Shown here in pieces: positions 24,543-37,031 of a DNA stretch of 64,000 nucleotides (position 1 is its first letter; every line of letters starts with the position of its first letter). Position numbers and translations under genes: made by a program. Source of the DNA: Vitellaria paradoxa. Lineage: Eukaryota; Streptophyta; Magnoliopsida; Ericales; Sapotaceae. The notes below the pieces were generated by a model that was not told where the DNA came from, ran no database searches, and saw only the letters and a program-made list of their open reading frames with translations. The stretch covers positions 10,732,879 to 10,796,878 of the forward strand of contig CM034242.1 in the NCBI GenBank assembly GCA_019916065.1, written 5' to 3'.

Positions 24543-26189
24543 TTTTCAGTGACGCATGAAGCTTAGCACAAGATTATGGAGTCACCTCTGGTCGCCTTCA
24601 CAACTTGAAATGCAAACTGGGGGCTAGCGTAGTAAAGAAGATGTTGTACCAGAGTACTTGGTGCTTGAGCTAAGTTTTATTTGCAATAAAAAGGGAACTT
24701 GTTTTGGTTAGTTCTTTATCCTAATGGTATTTGAAAAGTTCTTTATAGATCACTTACTTGCAGAATCCTGATTATATCTCATCAACTATTTTGTTATTGC
24801 ACATGTATCTGATATAGAAATGCCTATAGTGGTTAATATTCTGTGTTCTGATTTTACTGCTAGTTGCTGGAACAATTTTAATTGAACTTGTGTGTTGCTT
24901 AATATGGGGCACTTTTAGTACGAGTTGTTTGGAGTAGCAGGCATGACCTAATTTGAGCTATCTTGTTATTTGATCTTAGTTAACGGTATCATAGGATACA
25001 TTTGTTTGCCTATTTTAGGTTCTTCTGGACTTGGGACAATCTACTATTATGGTGCTATGGATTACAAGGAGCATTCTGTCAATCTGATGGTTAAGATGAC
25101 ACTTTTTAATAATCTTGGAAATATTGATATTGACTTATGCAGGATCTGATGCAGTTTTCTTGTTGCACCTTTACTTTTCAGTTACATAGTGCTGTTTTTT
25201 ATCATTCTTTAATGATCTTGAGAAATTGTCTGCTACGTTATATATCCATGTGTTTTATTGGGACTCCACATCTCTCTGGCATGTGTGACTGTAGTACTTC
25301 AGGTCTCCATCAATTAAAATAATTCATGTTGTGGTATTCATGGGGTTAGACTCTATGAATGCTTGGGAGCCCAGCTCGTGTAGTTTGCTTAGTTTTGCCT
25401 TTCGGAAAATGGAGAGTTGCGCATCTACCTACTGACAAAGCTCTTATTTAAATTAGTCTTGCATTGAAGTAAATGAAAATTCTTCCAGGTCACCACCAAA
25501 GCATCCAACTGGGCATTGGATTTGTCGACAGTTATAGGTTGTTTTGAGTGGAGACTTTTAAAGCCTTTACCCAAAAGTAGAGGTTTTCCATTTCCATGCA
25601 CATAAAAAAACCAAAAAAACAAAAAAAAAAAAAAAGGAATAGAGAGAAAAACTCACTTACCTAGAGGCTTATTCTTTATCTACTTTGCAATGCCAAAGTT
25701 TCTTGTTGTATATATTTCTACTTTTTTTCCTAAAACCGCCAGGTTTAAAAAAATGAAGAGCAGAGACTTTGGCAAGGATGCTATGATGGAGGATTGGGTA
25801 ACGCAATTTGGGGAGATTCTTGGGTTTCAGGTATTTTGCTTCAGTTCCTGAAATGAAGGTTTTGGGTTTTGCTTAATTCTTTGCAGTTATCTGTTTGATT
25901 ACTCTTTATGTGTTGTAGGAACATTAGAATTGTGAATTGGCTTAGAAATATTGTGATTTTGGGACTGTGATGTTAATTATTGAGTTTTGAGTTTTCATAG
26001 TTAATTTTCCAACTTGATTAATTGTATTAGTTGCATATGGATCAATAACGTCCTCTTAGATATTCTAGAAATTTTTTGACGTTCTCTGGTAAGAGTCCTC
26101 CCCCACCCCCCAAAAAAAAAATTACTCAATGCAAATTCTCTTGGCTTGGGGAGGTTAATAATATGGAAGTGTTAGCGTCCGTGATGCTG

Positions 26190-26640
26190 CAAACTTCGTC
26201 GTTTCCCTTCATCTTATTTGGAACTCCATTTTGGGAGCCTCATACAAGATGAAGAAGGTTTGGGATGGTGTGATTGAGAGATTCCAAAGGAGACTGGCAA
26301 GTTAGAAGAGAACTTAAATATTTAAATGGGCCAAGGTTACTCTTGTAATAGGTATTTGACCCAGCCTTCCAAGGTATTTGTGTTTATCTTCACTAGGCCA
26401 GTGACGGTTGTGAAAAGGAGAGATTTCTTAAGAAGTGGATTTGGGGAAAATGTCGACTGAGATACCCTGTGCTCACCCATTAGGGAAGGTGGGATCAGTA
26501 TTTGAAGGCTTAAATTGTTAAATGGGGCATCATTTGGAAAATGGCTACGGAGATTTGCAACTGAAAGGGTTAAGATTTTGGAGGAAAATTGTGTCTCCTA
26601 AATACTGGATTTTTTTTTTAGGGGGGAGTGGTTTAATTTT
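26190..26640 (+). pseudogene. LINE (non-LTR) reverse transcriptase remnant, 3' part
   Basis: Across three frames the translation resembles the segment after the catalytic core of plant L1-like LINE polyproteins: GASYKMKKVWDGVIERFQ and RRLAS, then a stop, KR, a region like 'HLVNW...ISEGGLGI' (here CSPIREGG), then GKWLRRFATE. Stops and frameshifts are frequent (for example TAG at 26303-26305), so it is an old truncated copy. Catalytic motifs were not found upstream. Confidence 0.7.
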
Positions 26641-27222
26641 TATAGATGTTATGGGGCGGGTGATTTTTTTTTTTGGGGGGGGGGGTGGGGAAGTGTGGTT
26701 CAAAGTCGTAGCAATTGCATCAACTGGCATGCCAACCAACTTGTTGAGATCATTGCAGCATCTTCTAAGTGGGGCTACTCAAAACTCAGTAACTTCCATG
26801 AAGAGGATGCCTGGCTGATCCATTGCACTTGGAATGTCATGATCTGGGGCTAGAAAAGTGGGGTATGGATCATCTCCTCGGCTTATCACAAAACAAGTAG
26901 TAGCTTTATGATCAACCATGGTACAGAATTGCCTTTTGACCTTATGACAACTAGCTGGTTGAAACTACCTGCATGTTCTTTGAATATTATGGTTTCCCTA
27001 TATACTTGTTCAAAATCTTTTTTTTTTTTTTTGTTCGATATTATTCCTTGCTGTAACTAAAGTAAATATGTTAAGAACATTTAGGTGGGTTCAACCACTC
27101 AGCAACAAAGATTCCTTCGGCTGTAGATTTTGAGTCTTGTTTCAAATATGAAGAAAACTTAATGGAAACTACACTTTGTCCATTGGTTACTCCGTGAACT
27201 TCTGATGTAAGTAGCCTTGTTT

Positions 27223-27580
27223 TGTGGTGGTATATCATTGAGGAATTCTAAATACCGTTTGGCAATATGCGTCGAGTAGATTTTCATGAGCATGTTATTT
27301 GTTTTATTATGCGGTGGTATATCATCGAGGAATTCTAAATACCGTTTGGCAATATGCGTCGAGTAGATTTTCATGAGCATGTTATTTGTTTTATTATGCG
27401 GTGGTATATCATCGAGGAATTCTAAATACCGTTTGGCAATATGCGTCGAGTAGATTTTCATGAGCATGCTATTTGTTTTATTATGTGGTGGTATATCATC
27501 GAGGAATTCTAAATACCGTTTGGCAATATGCGTCGAGTAGATTTTCATGAGCATATTATTGGTTTCGTTATGTGGTGGTA
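27223..27580. repeat. 87-bp tandem repeat, about four copies
   Basis: TATATCAT and its following sequence recur at 27231, 27318, 27405 and 27492 with exact 87-bp spacing; a degenerate boundary lies at 27579. Copies differ at only a few positions. Because 87 is a multiple of three, the minus strand holds a 183-codon open frame (27710-27159) with a 29-residue repeat containing MKIYSTHIAKRYLEFL. I recognise no protein family, so it is entered as a repeat, not a gene. Confidence 0.92.
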
Positions 27581-27779
27581 TTGTGCTGTCCAGTTTTGGG
27601 TTAATTTGAACAAGGTAAATTTCTTTATTTTGCCCCTGTTTGGTAACGTTTATGTTTATTATTTTTTTAAGTGATGTATATAAATTTTTGAAAATTGGTA
27701 ACAAAAACATATTTCATAAAGTTGTTTCTTTTTTTTTGTTGCTAAAAAAATAAAATAATAATAAAAACATGAACGGAAA

Positions 27780-28445
27780 AACATAAACAAAAAATATATA
27801 TATATATATATATTTTCATCCTTGTTTTTTTTTTCTTTTGTAGATATTTTGTCAATTTTAATACTTGAACTATTTTTGTTGCATTGTATTAAAATGATTT
27901 GTTTTATTCAATTATTTTATTAAGTTATTATTAAATAACATATTATTTATTATTATTTTATTGAAATTAAATAACTATTTACGATTAAAATGATCTATTT
28001 TATTAAACTAAAGTTATTTTTAATAGATAATGATTACATATAAAAATATTTTATTAAAATTAAACTAATCATAATTTGAATAATAATTTCTTATTAAAAC
28101 TATTTATTTAATGAAGTAAAATTACTTTTAATGGATAATAGTTACATAGTAAAATATTTATTTTACTAAAATTAAATTAATTATAATTAAAATAATTTAT
28201 TTTATTAGATTAAAATTATTTATAAAAAATAATTACATAATAAAATAATCTCAAGTAAAATTAAATTTAATAATTATTACATATTAAAATACTTATTTTG
28301 TTAAATTTAAAATTACATTAATATATTTAATTATTATTAAAATGATTTGTTTTGTTGAATTATTTTTTTAATAAGCAACAATTACCTCTTAAAATGATTT
28401 ACTTTATAAAAATGTTTTATTAATTTAAATTAATTTTAATAAGTA
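27780..28445. other. Very AT-rich stretch
   Basis: Runs of A/T with repeated ATTATTTTATTAAA-type words and no reading frame. It resembles other AT-rich blocks at 18600-19500 and 49360-50100, including their shared TTATTTTATTAAA words, and may be one old repeat family. Confidence 0.4.
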
Positions 28446-28671
28446 GCAGTATTATCAACTAAGAAGAACATAATGTTCAAAATATTAATCAACCTATTTC
28501 AAATTGGAATATACGTAATGTATCAATGAGAGAAATTTATAAAATTAAATCCTTTTCATTTTCATCTAATTATTCAATAAAAATAGTTGAACAGACTGTT
28601 ACTTTTCAAAATGAATGTCAATCTTTACACTTACTTGATCCAAAAACCATCCAAAAGCACCCATCAAAATG
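28446..28671 (+). pseudogene. Probable endogenous pararetrovirus (Caulimoviridae) movement-protein fragment
   Basis: After an early TAA (28460-28462) one frame is open for about 70 codons to about 28671. Its Lys/Ser/Phe-rich start and following Gln/Leu-rich stretch read like the N-terminal part of a caulimovirid movement protein. Codon composition stands out from the AT-rich surroundings. Near-identical 35-40-bp AT-rich words flank it (about 28411-28444 and 28677-28711). The piece is truncated at both ends and cannot encode a working protein. The identification rests on pattern recall only. Confidence 0.45.
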
Positions 28672-28992
28672 TTTAAAATGTTTTATTAATGTAAATTAAT
28701 TTTAATAAGTAAAATAATAATTTATTATTAAATTATGTTATTTGTTTTATTAAAATTAGTTATTATAAAAAATAAAAATTTTATTACATTAAATTAATTA
28801 ATTTAAAAATATTTTTATTAGTTAATTAGTTAAATTAATATGAAACATTTTTTTACTAAATTCAATTAATTTTATTCTAGAGGAAAAATCTGGAAACAAA
28901 CGGTCTTTTCTGTTTGTGCACTTCTTATGGGATAAGAAATGAGTTGACATTAGAAACAGATTGAAAACAGATTCTACTGTGATACAGATAAT

Positions 28993-29118
28993 GACTGCGT
29001 TTGATGTATTGAAAAATATTAAAAAATTATTTATTTTATTTTATTATATAAATTAAAAATTTATAAGTTATTTTATTTTATCTTATTATTTTATTATTTT
29101 TTATTCTAAACGCCCCCA
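28993..29118. mobile_element. MITE-like element
   Basis: GACTGCGTTTGATG faces TTCTAAACGCCCCCAGT, with a self-complementary AT interior. The boundaries are approximate. Confidence 0.5.
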
Positions 29119-29276
29119 GTATGTTGTTGCGATTTCTTATCAGGTGGGCTTCATCACGTGTTTCTATGCAAGTAGTGAAATTATGATTAGAGCTGCTATG
29201 GGCCATCTAAACTGTCCCTACCAAATATTGGAGTATTTGAAAGGATAATTTTTAGTAATTTTAATATTTTTTAAAA

Positions 29277-29404
29277 TTATTATTTATAATTTTTAATATA
29301 TTTGGTGAAATAAATAGTAAATTTTAATAATTTTTTATAATTATTATTTATAATTTTTAATATATTTGGTGAAATAAATAGTAAATTTTAATAATTTTTT
29401 ATAA
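29277..29404. repeat. Perfect 64-bp tandem duplication
   Basis: Two adjacent 64-bp copies, each containing ATATTTGGTGAAATAAATAG, show no differences that I can see. They are recent or under repeat turnover. Confidence 0.9.
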
Positions 29405-30004
29405 TTTTTAAATATTTAATAAAATTTTTGATAAATTTTAATAATTTTTTAATTAAAAAATTAATATAACTAATTAAAAAAGTGATAAAAATCAATCATT
29501 TGTCAAACGTTGAAGAGCAAAAGTTTGTAATTTTTTTTTGGGGTTAATTTTTGTGCCTGCAAACCGTACTATAGTGCCCATCTCCACGTTATTTTCCACC
29601 ATTGCCCTCTTAATTCAGGCTATTTTACTACCACCACTACTAATAATTTATGGTCGACATCCAATCTAGTACACTGCCATTAATGTTATCCACTTTCAAC
29701 TAGGGGACCAAGAAGTCGTGGTTCTCTAAATTTTTAAAATTATTTTAAAATTTTATAAAATTTTTAATATATTATCCCTCTCAAACCCTATAAAATTTTA
29801 CCTTTTAACCCCATGTAAGTCCCGAAATTGATCTGCTAATGACAAGTGATATTGTTGCCTCCATTTTCTTGGCCAACAACCAGCAATTCCCCTCACCACC
29901 ACAAGCAACTACTATAAAAGTTTTCATCATTTTTTAACTCAATCGAGCCCTATATTTATATTATTTTATTATGGTATCTGCTCCAAAACATTCTTTACCA
30001 TGGC

Positions 30005-30390
30005 TTTGATTGAATTATTTGCGATTATTGTGATATTACATGTACTTAATAACTCAAGTCATGAAATTCGAGATAATAACTGACTGAGAAATCAAATTAT
30101 CAAATTTCATTATAATATTTACTCCAGAATAATACTATGATTCTGATTGAATTATTAACGATTGTTGTGATTTGCATGTGCTCAATTATTAACAACTCGA
30201 GTTATAAAATTCAAAGTAATGACTGACTGAGAAATTAAATTATCAAAATTTATTATAATATATGCCCCAGAATAATATGACTTTGATTGAATTATTGACG
30301 ATTATTGTGATTTATGTGTGCTTAATAGTTAACAACTCGAGCTATGAAATCCGGGATAATGATTGATTGAGAAATCAAATTGTCAAATTA
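30005..30390. repeat. Three-copy tandem repeat, 136-140 bp
   Basis: TTTGATTGAATTATT and its variants start at 30005, 30141 and 30282. Each copy continues with GATTATTGTGAT, AACTCGAG, a TGACTGACTGAGAAAT-like word and CCCCAGAATAATA-like spacing. Copies are clearly diverged and the third is incomplete. No coding potential. Confidence 0.88.
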
Positions 30391-31592
30391 TCTTTTGTGC
30401 GCAAGTGACTTGACTATTGGCACCTTGTATGCACTAGAGAGGAAGCTTGTTTGTTTGTAATATTTAACAAACACCAAAAACATTCCTATGCTGCAATAAA
30501 AAATATCACCGTATGTAGTCATTACGTCAATCGAAAGAACTGGAATCAAGCCTACAGAGTATGAGAAGTCAGAGAAAATGATCGGAAAAGATCCCGACCA
30601 AAAATTCTCCAATGATAAGGTTAGAATAGGTTTAAGTGAATTATAATGTAAAAAGACAAGTGTACAATTGACGATAGTGAACATACCTTTATTCTGATAC
30701 TAAATATTGTACTTATAGTAAGATAGAATGAATAAATAAATATAAAAATAATTGAAATGTCATGATTTTGTATATATATATATATCAAAGTATACAACAA
30801 TTTACTTTGTTTTAAATGCCTTTCATTTGGTATTTAATGTTTCCCACTCAAGCATTAAATGCATGTGAGAGAAATGCCAGATGAGATAATAAATTCAATT
30901 CATTTATTATTATTTTACATTTATGGTTAGATTTACACAAAGGCTCAGTTATGATACTAAATAGAGGCCCAATTGTGTGCTAGACTAATGCTGAGCACAT
31001 TTCTAGACGGTGCACTTGTGCTCGGGACGACGCCATATGTCTTTAATTATTTTTATACCTATAATTTCTATTTTTTATAGTAAAAAAGATTGAAAAAAAC
31101 AAAAAAAGAAGAAAACTAGAAACTAACACCAAAGAGACATCAAGGCATGTGACTAATGCATAGTTCCCAGAAAACCTATATATTAACATCGAGCAATGAA
31201 CGTCAAACCACCCATATCCCTATCAGGACAAGCCTGTAGATTGACTTCAGCATCTTCCCATAAGCACAAACACTACACTAGAGATAACTTGTTCCAATCA
31301 CAATCACATCTTTTGCTTCAGCAAAACCATCGCATATTCACAATAACTAAAGCTGAGAAACCAACCCAATGTAGTAAAAATCTAAAATTATAGAAAGTTC
31401 CTCCAACAATCTCAAACCATACCACAGCCAAATTTTACAATGGGGAGGTTGATGGGAGAGCCCTTCTCTGGCTCTTCCCAAAAAATGTATACTCTCTCAT
31501 ATACCAGGCAACAGAGGCAGCAAAATTCCGGGTTTCTTCTGAATCCATCTCCTTCTCAAGGACAAATTGGTATGAACTGAGTTTTAAGTCTC

Positions 31593-34500
31593 CTAGTACA
31601 GCTTGTTGAACCCAAGAGGCGTCGTAGATTCTCCTAACCTCGGCAAGAAAGCTTCCCTCTCGAGGGAAACTTGAAGACTAGACATCACCTTAACCAGTGA
31701 AACCCAAATCACTGGAGCGCAGCAGAAGGCATAGCCGAAGACGGCCAGGGCTCTCATGACACCGTCTGGGTAACAAGGGCAAGCCATAACCAGAAGCATC
31801 CCAAAGATCCCGAACCAAGGCACCAAAACAGGCAGAATGGGGAGAAGAAAGGCATTGACTGCTATGGAAGAAAGTGCAAAAGCCCCAAACAAGTAGAGGC
31901 TCCAGCCAAGCAGCGGATGGACCGTTCGTGGTATGAGGAAGAAGGGGATGGTGTAGGCAGCGAGAATGGACCATATGGCTACCAGCTTGAGACCGGTCTG
32001 TAACAAGGAGATGCTCTTGTCAGCACGGCGATAGCAGAGCTTGGATAGGCTGGGGCGTGCTAGACGTGTCACTGCCATTATTCCTAGGTAGAGCATCACC
32101 TGCATCAATACGATGGGCATCTCTGCACCATACCTGTTCAATTATAGAACAAATTATTAGTAACGAGGAAAATGTGGTTCTATGGTGGCTAGCACATTCC
32201 AATGGTTTTTCTTCGGATTTACCCAAGTGTTTGGCGACGTTGTTCGTGCCATTTTAGACCTAAAGGCAGGACAGGCCATGACCACCAATACCATGGCTTC
32301 AACCAAGGAGCTCCTGGGAAAGTGATCACGCTATTAGGTCTACACGGTACGTTCCACCGGAGTTTGAGATCTGGAATAAATATATAAATATAATGAAGAT
32401 CAAGATCCTGAATATCTAATTGAATATTATGTGTAAATTTAATTATGAATTTACATATGGTATCAGAGCTTATATTTATGATCTCACGATTTTCCTTTAT
32501 GTTGTTATTGCTGTTAGTTGAATTTTACATGCATATAACAATCTCCTTATTGTATATATTAAATGCCTAACTCTTGCAGAGAGTAGATGGAAGGGACGAC
32601 GACCACAATTAGCCTCCAAACCTGAGAAAATTAAGGAAAAGGGGGATGGAGAAATCTGAAAACTTTGGGAGTAAAATTGTGTTACTCACAGTAGTAGGAG
32701 GCATCCATTTGATATCCCAAAGGGAGTCTGTAATTCCCTTCAAGCTTGGTGCCATTATGGGGTGGATGGAACATTGGCTGATCAAGCAAGTCTGGAAAGT
32801 AACTTCCGATGAAGCCCTGGTCCGCACCATCCGGGTTCGCTCTCCCAATCTCCAATTCGTGACGCATGTCATTGAACACCTTCTTCGACGGCTGCAAATA
32901 CGCATCCATTTTGAAAAGGCTCAATTCAACTTGGAAATTTTTTATTTTTTATGCGTTCAAGCATGAATAATTCCGACAAACTTCAAGCTAGAAGAGTGTT
33001 CTATTTGCCTGGTACAAGAAATGCTTCAAATAGGCCCATTAACTTTACCTGTAACACAAAAAGGCCAGTATGAAAAATGCAGGGGTTGATGAAGACTGCA
33101 CAGAACTGGCCGCACTGGAACAACTCGTCGGTTTTCTGGAGGAAAAGGTTGTCCGCGTCAAGCATAACCACCCTATCATAGTCCACAAGGCTCCACGCAT
33201 AGAGCTTGTTCATGGTTAGTTTGAATCTCTTGTTGAAGTTTGGTTGATTCTTGTATGGGTTGTCCATATTCTCCACTTTCACCACCCTTGCCCCATCTTC
33301 CAGTTCTCTAAACCACAGAGAAGAAACGTTCAATTCATTTTCAGCAGTCTAAGGTACATCTTTTCCTTTGTCATTCTGTGTTTTTCTTCTTGTGCATTTA
33401 TATTATGAGGATCAAGATGTATAAAATATATATATATATATATATATATAAAAGAGAACCAGAGGGTAGAGCTACGAATTTTTCTCATCCTAGGCTATGA
33501 CTTGGGTATTAAACTGGGTTAGAAAATTTTTTCGTCTTGGCTATGAAGTTGGTATTAAATTGGACTATAGACAATCGGATTAGGATATTATATACAATTA
33601 GTACTAAAAAGCCAAATTTATCCGAACTACAGCCCATAAATAGCTCCACCAGTGAAACGGAACAAGGCAAGGCCAGACCTAGTAAATTCAGGGTTTGAGG
33701 TGAAATTTTGGGCAAGTCTAGGTAAGTCAAACTATAAAGGAATTTCATCTTATTCTTATTTTTAATAAACAATGTCGTCAATCTATTCACTCTATCAGGT
33801 AATAAGTTTTAAGTAATTTTAATTTTTAAAAACTTATTTCAGTAGAAACAATTATTACTGGTGTGGTCAAAGTACATGATAAACATTTGAAAAAGAATTT
33901 AACCATTTTTTGTAATTTTAAACTTCAATGTGATTGTTAGAGATTTCATATTTTTAAAAATATTTTACCAATGTAAAAAAAAGAAGGGGGGAAAAAGTCA
34001 TCAGCATAAACAAAACTTCTTGTAGTTGGAGAAACTAATATAGTGTGCATTTGGAGTGCCAAATTTGATCAAAAATCTCTAATTTTCTCCAAAACTTTTC
34101 AATTTTCTTTAACTTTCTCAACACCAAAAAATCTTCAACTTTCTCTAATTTTTACTAACTTTTTCACACTTTTCTGAAGACAACACTAAACATCCAATAA
34201 TTCAAAATTTATTTACTCTCTTCCCCCCCCCCCCAAACACCAAAAAAAAAAAAAGGAAAAAAAATTTGCCACTCTAAACATGCGCATAATCTGTAATAGA
34301 CTCATGCCTTTTCCTTATTTTTCTCATTTTCTAAGATGAGGGCTATGATTTTAACAGTCTTTTATAAATCTCAATACCTTTTTTTTATTCTAATAATTAA
34401 AATAGAATAATAAGCATGCATTAAAAACGGTGTAAATAGGGGACCATATCCAATGTAAGGCCTAAAGTAGAAGCCTTAGTAATTGTAACTGGGATAGAAC

Positions 34501-35303
34501 TGACCCTGAACCGAGGCTTGAAAAATGGAGACACAGACAGAGTTTGTTTACTAGGTTATTGTCATTTGTGCACTTAAGAAGAGTGTTCATATTCACATTT
34601 TTTTTTTTTTTGGAATCAAGAGTTGTCCCTTAACACTTTTTTCTTGTTTAATTTTCATAATTAACTAAAATTACCCAACATCAAAGTTTAATATAAAAAA
34701 GGCGTTGTCTAGATTATTAGCAAATTTAAAAGCATCAATAACTGCATATTCAAACTCCATCTTCAATTGGTACTAATATATATATATATATATATTAATA
34801 TCAAGACAAAAATATATACAAAATATATCAATAATTTATTCCTAAGATTAAATTTCACCTTCGAATCCGAATTTTTAGGTAAGAACATGATTGCGTTGTG
34901 TTTGCCTAAAGACGCTGAACTCTGTTTCAGCACAGTGGCAGTACGTGAATATATTCACTCAAGCGTATTTCTTTTCCAGTTTTCTAGAAAGCGAAAAAAA
35001 GAAGGCGGTCTCTAGATAGAGAGAGAGAGTGAGAACTTACAGAGCTTCGACCCAATGGACAGGGACGTCGACGGAGGCAATGACGACGAGATCGGCGTCA
35101 ACGCCCAGCCTCGTGAGAGATCGAAGCATGACACGTGTCGCCACGTAAAATTCGTAGTCCCTCGGCGTGCCCATGTACATCATCGTCGCGTAAGCATTCC
35201 TGTGCCCGTTTCGAAACGCCGTCGCTCCGTTAACCATAACGGAAACCACCATAAAAAAGCTCAAGAAAATCCCCAACTTCTTCGTCTCCTCTCTCCAACC
35301 CAT
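31593..35303 (-). CDS. PGSIP7: GT8 glucuronosyltransferase, PGSIP7/PGSIP8 type
   Basis: Glycogenin-like GT8 enzyme. Relatives include IPUT1/PGSIP6, which adds glucuronic acid to inositol phosphorylceramide in the Golgi, and the GUX xylan transferases. Five minus-strand exons, 35303-35041, 33307-33049, 32891-32690, 32370-32223 and 32133-31593, join in frame to 1413 nt, 470 residues. The ATG at 35303 is the first of its frame. A hydrophobic segment (about 10-30) looks like a signal anchor or signal peptide. The catalytic DAD metal motif is at 138-140 (VVMLDADNLF), followed by CAVFINPCIFHTGLF and NPDGADQGF (193-201). The WLKPWYWWSWPVLPLGL segment precedes a C-terminal part with several hydrophobic helices (about 295-450), the feature that sets PGSIP6-8 apart from GUX proteins. 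A TAA just after the fourth exon lies inside the donor GTAAAT, so the gene is intact. The exact donor is unknown for PGSIP7/8; the choice of 7 over 8 rests on synteny. Confidence 0.93.
34043..34285. mobile_element. MITE, ATA target duplication, in a PGSIP intron
   Basis: Left end GTGTGCATTTGGAGTGCC, right end GCCACTCTAAACATGCGC, with ATA on both sides (34040-34042, 34286-34288). It lies in the first intron (33308-35040) and resembles 58144-58339. Confidence 0.8.
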
Positions 35304-36683
35304 TTCTCTCTCCTCCTCTCTCTCTTCACAATCAAAATACGTTACCAAATCTCCTCTCTCTCTCTCACTCGCTAAGCTCTCTCTTTCACTGAGCTTCTAT
35401 GGCATTGTAGCCCATATCTCTCTCACATTTCCGACTTCGCCGACCAGCATCGGAATCAGCGGTTGCCGACCTAACTTCGCCGGAAAGCCGAGACTTCCCC
35501 CGCCCCGGTGACCGGACGGGACTGAATTAGAATCAAAATAAAAGTATGTAAGAGAGAGGAAGAGAGAGACTCGAAAATGCCGCAGGCGAGTACCTTGGTC
35601 AGGGCTTATAAATAAGAAATGCGCGTATAAATATATATATATATATACACACACACAGTAATTCCATCTTTGTAATGCTAAAGCGTATGCACACCTCATA
35701 GTATCTACCGTTGATCTACTTGAGTTTAACATCGGACGGTTAGGAGACTAGAGCGGATGGCACTAGGGACAATTGTGTTCCTCCTCGTAGATTGCGTAGC
35801 GATGTTTTTAATAATGCAGATGCAAATATCGGGGAGCCGAGGTGTCTTATTGATAAAAGGAGGTGGGGCCCACTTGCTGCAAAGAACGGCCGCGTGAACT
35901 TACGCGATGTGCTGTCCATGGAGAGGATTGCGGGGTCCGGCCCCTGACTCAGGATTGTTCCAAAAATTATTTAATATTGAAGGCCGATTGGATGGTGCTT
36001 AAATTTTAAGAGGATAAATTTTAGAGAAGATATAAGATAAGAGGGGGTATTATTTTTAAAGAATTGGCCCATATTGAGTGATGTTTATGGAGGGGATAAC
36101 TTTTGACTTGATTTTGATGTTTTATAAATAAGAGGTGGTGAATGATAGAAAAAACATTCAAATGACTCTTTTGTCCTTGTGATATCTCAAACTTGGTTAC
36201 CCATTAAATTAAATATTAAATTACAAAACCCACTCTATTTAATTATTTTTTAGACAATTTGAAGTTATATTATTTATTTCATTGAAAATTTAATTTTTTA
36301 TAAATTTATATAAAGAACTTTTTTTTTTTAAATATGTACTTTTGAATGGTTGGTTATTATTCAATTTTTTTAATTTTATTTATTTTGACTTGTTGGTCTA
36401 TCTAGTTTTTTTTACTAGCATCATATTTATTTTGATAAAGTTAATAATACAATTAACGAGAGATAAAACGTCAAAAGCAATCAACTTAAAGGTAGATAAT
36501 TTTTTACTAGTCCCAATGGTGCCCAAAAATTATCCTTCAAGGGGAGGAAAATGTGGGAGCCATGCCGAAATTTATTCTAGTGGAAAATTGGCTTGCCAAA
36601 CAATTTGAAAAGTGTGGGACCCGTACTTATGACTGGGTATTAGTTTTAGAGCGGGTTTTTGGCTGCATCCAAGCAGACCCTAA

Positions 36684-36808
36684 GATCCGTTTGACGCGAT
36701 ATAAAACGTTAAAAATTTTTAAAAATTATTTACTTTTCATCTATTACATAAATAGAAATTCATAAATTATCTCACTTGATCTCACTTTTTATTATTCTAA
36801 ACACTCTA
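36684..36808. mobile_element. MITE, TAA target duplication
   Basis: GATCCGTTTGAC and CTAAACACTCTA terminate the element; TAA flanks at 36681-36683 and 36809-36811. Confidence 0.65.
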
Positions 36809-36850
36809 TAAAATATATTATTTGTAATTTTCAACTATAATTGCTAATTA

Positions 36851-37031
36851 GGATGTGTTTAGAGTGATAAAAAGTGGTATAAAATAAAATAAAGTGAGAT
36901 AATTTATGTGAGATAAGATGAGATAAAGTGAGATAATTTATGAGTTTATAATTTATGCAGTGAGATAAAAAGTGAATAATTTTTAAATTTTTTTAATATT
37001 TTTCATTTTTTTTTCACCCCAAATGAAAACC
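36851..37031. mobile_element. MITE, TTA target duplication
   Basis: GGATGTGTTTAG at the left, CCAAATGAAAACC at the right, TTA at 36848-36850 and 37032-37034. The interior is rich in GAGATAA words and lies 42 bp from the preceding MITE. Confidence 0.75.

Larger units (their letters stand above)
24543..31592. other. Gene-free spacer: 3' UTR, transposon debris, tandem repeats
   Basis: The first 600-800 bases probably include the zinc-finger gene 3' UTR. Then come LINE remains, an 87-bp minisatellite, 1.5 kb of very AT-rich DNA with a probable pararetroviral fragment, a MITE, a perfect 64-bp duplication and a three-copy 136-140-bp repeat (all listed). From about 30400 to 31420 I see no feature. 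Confidence 0.6.

Noticed and set aside
26522..26818. 98-codon plus frame ending near 26818 as a gene
   Set aside because: Its first part is the LINE remnant in one frame and the middle runs through T- and G-homopolymers; no independent gene.
27223..27580. CRISPR-like array
   Set aside because: Units are contiguous 87-bp repeats without spacers, in plant nuclear DNA; it is a minisatellite.
32195..32222. Premature stop in the PGSIP gene (TAA after QRRQTLG)
   Set aside because: The TAA lies inside the donor GTAAAT; splicing to 32133 restores GYGAEMP, as in relatives.
35397..35732. Minus-strand frame upstream of the PGSIP start
   Set aside because: It lies in the leader/promoter, starts in a TATA-like AT run, has no motifs and no join to the PGSIP frame.
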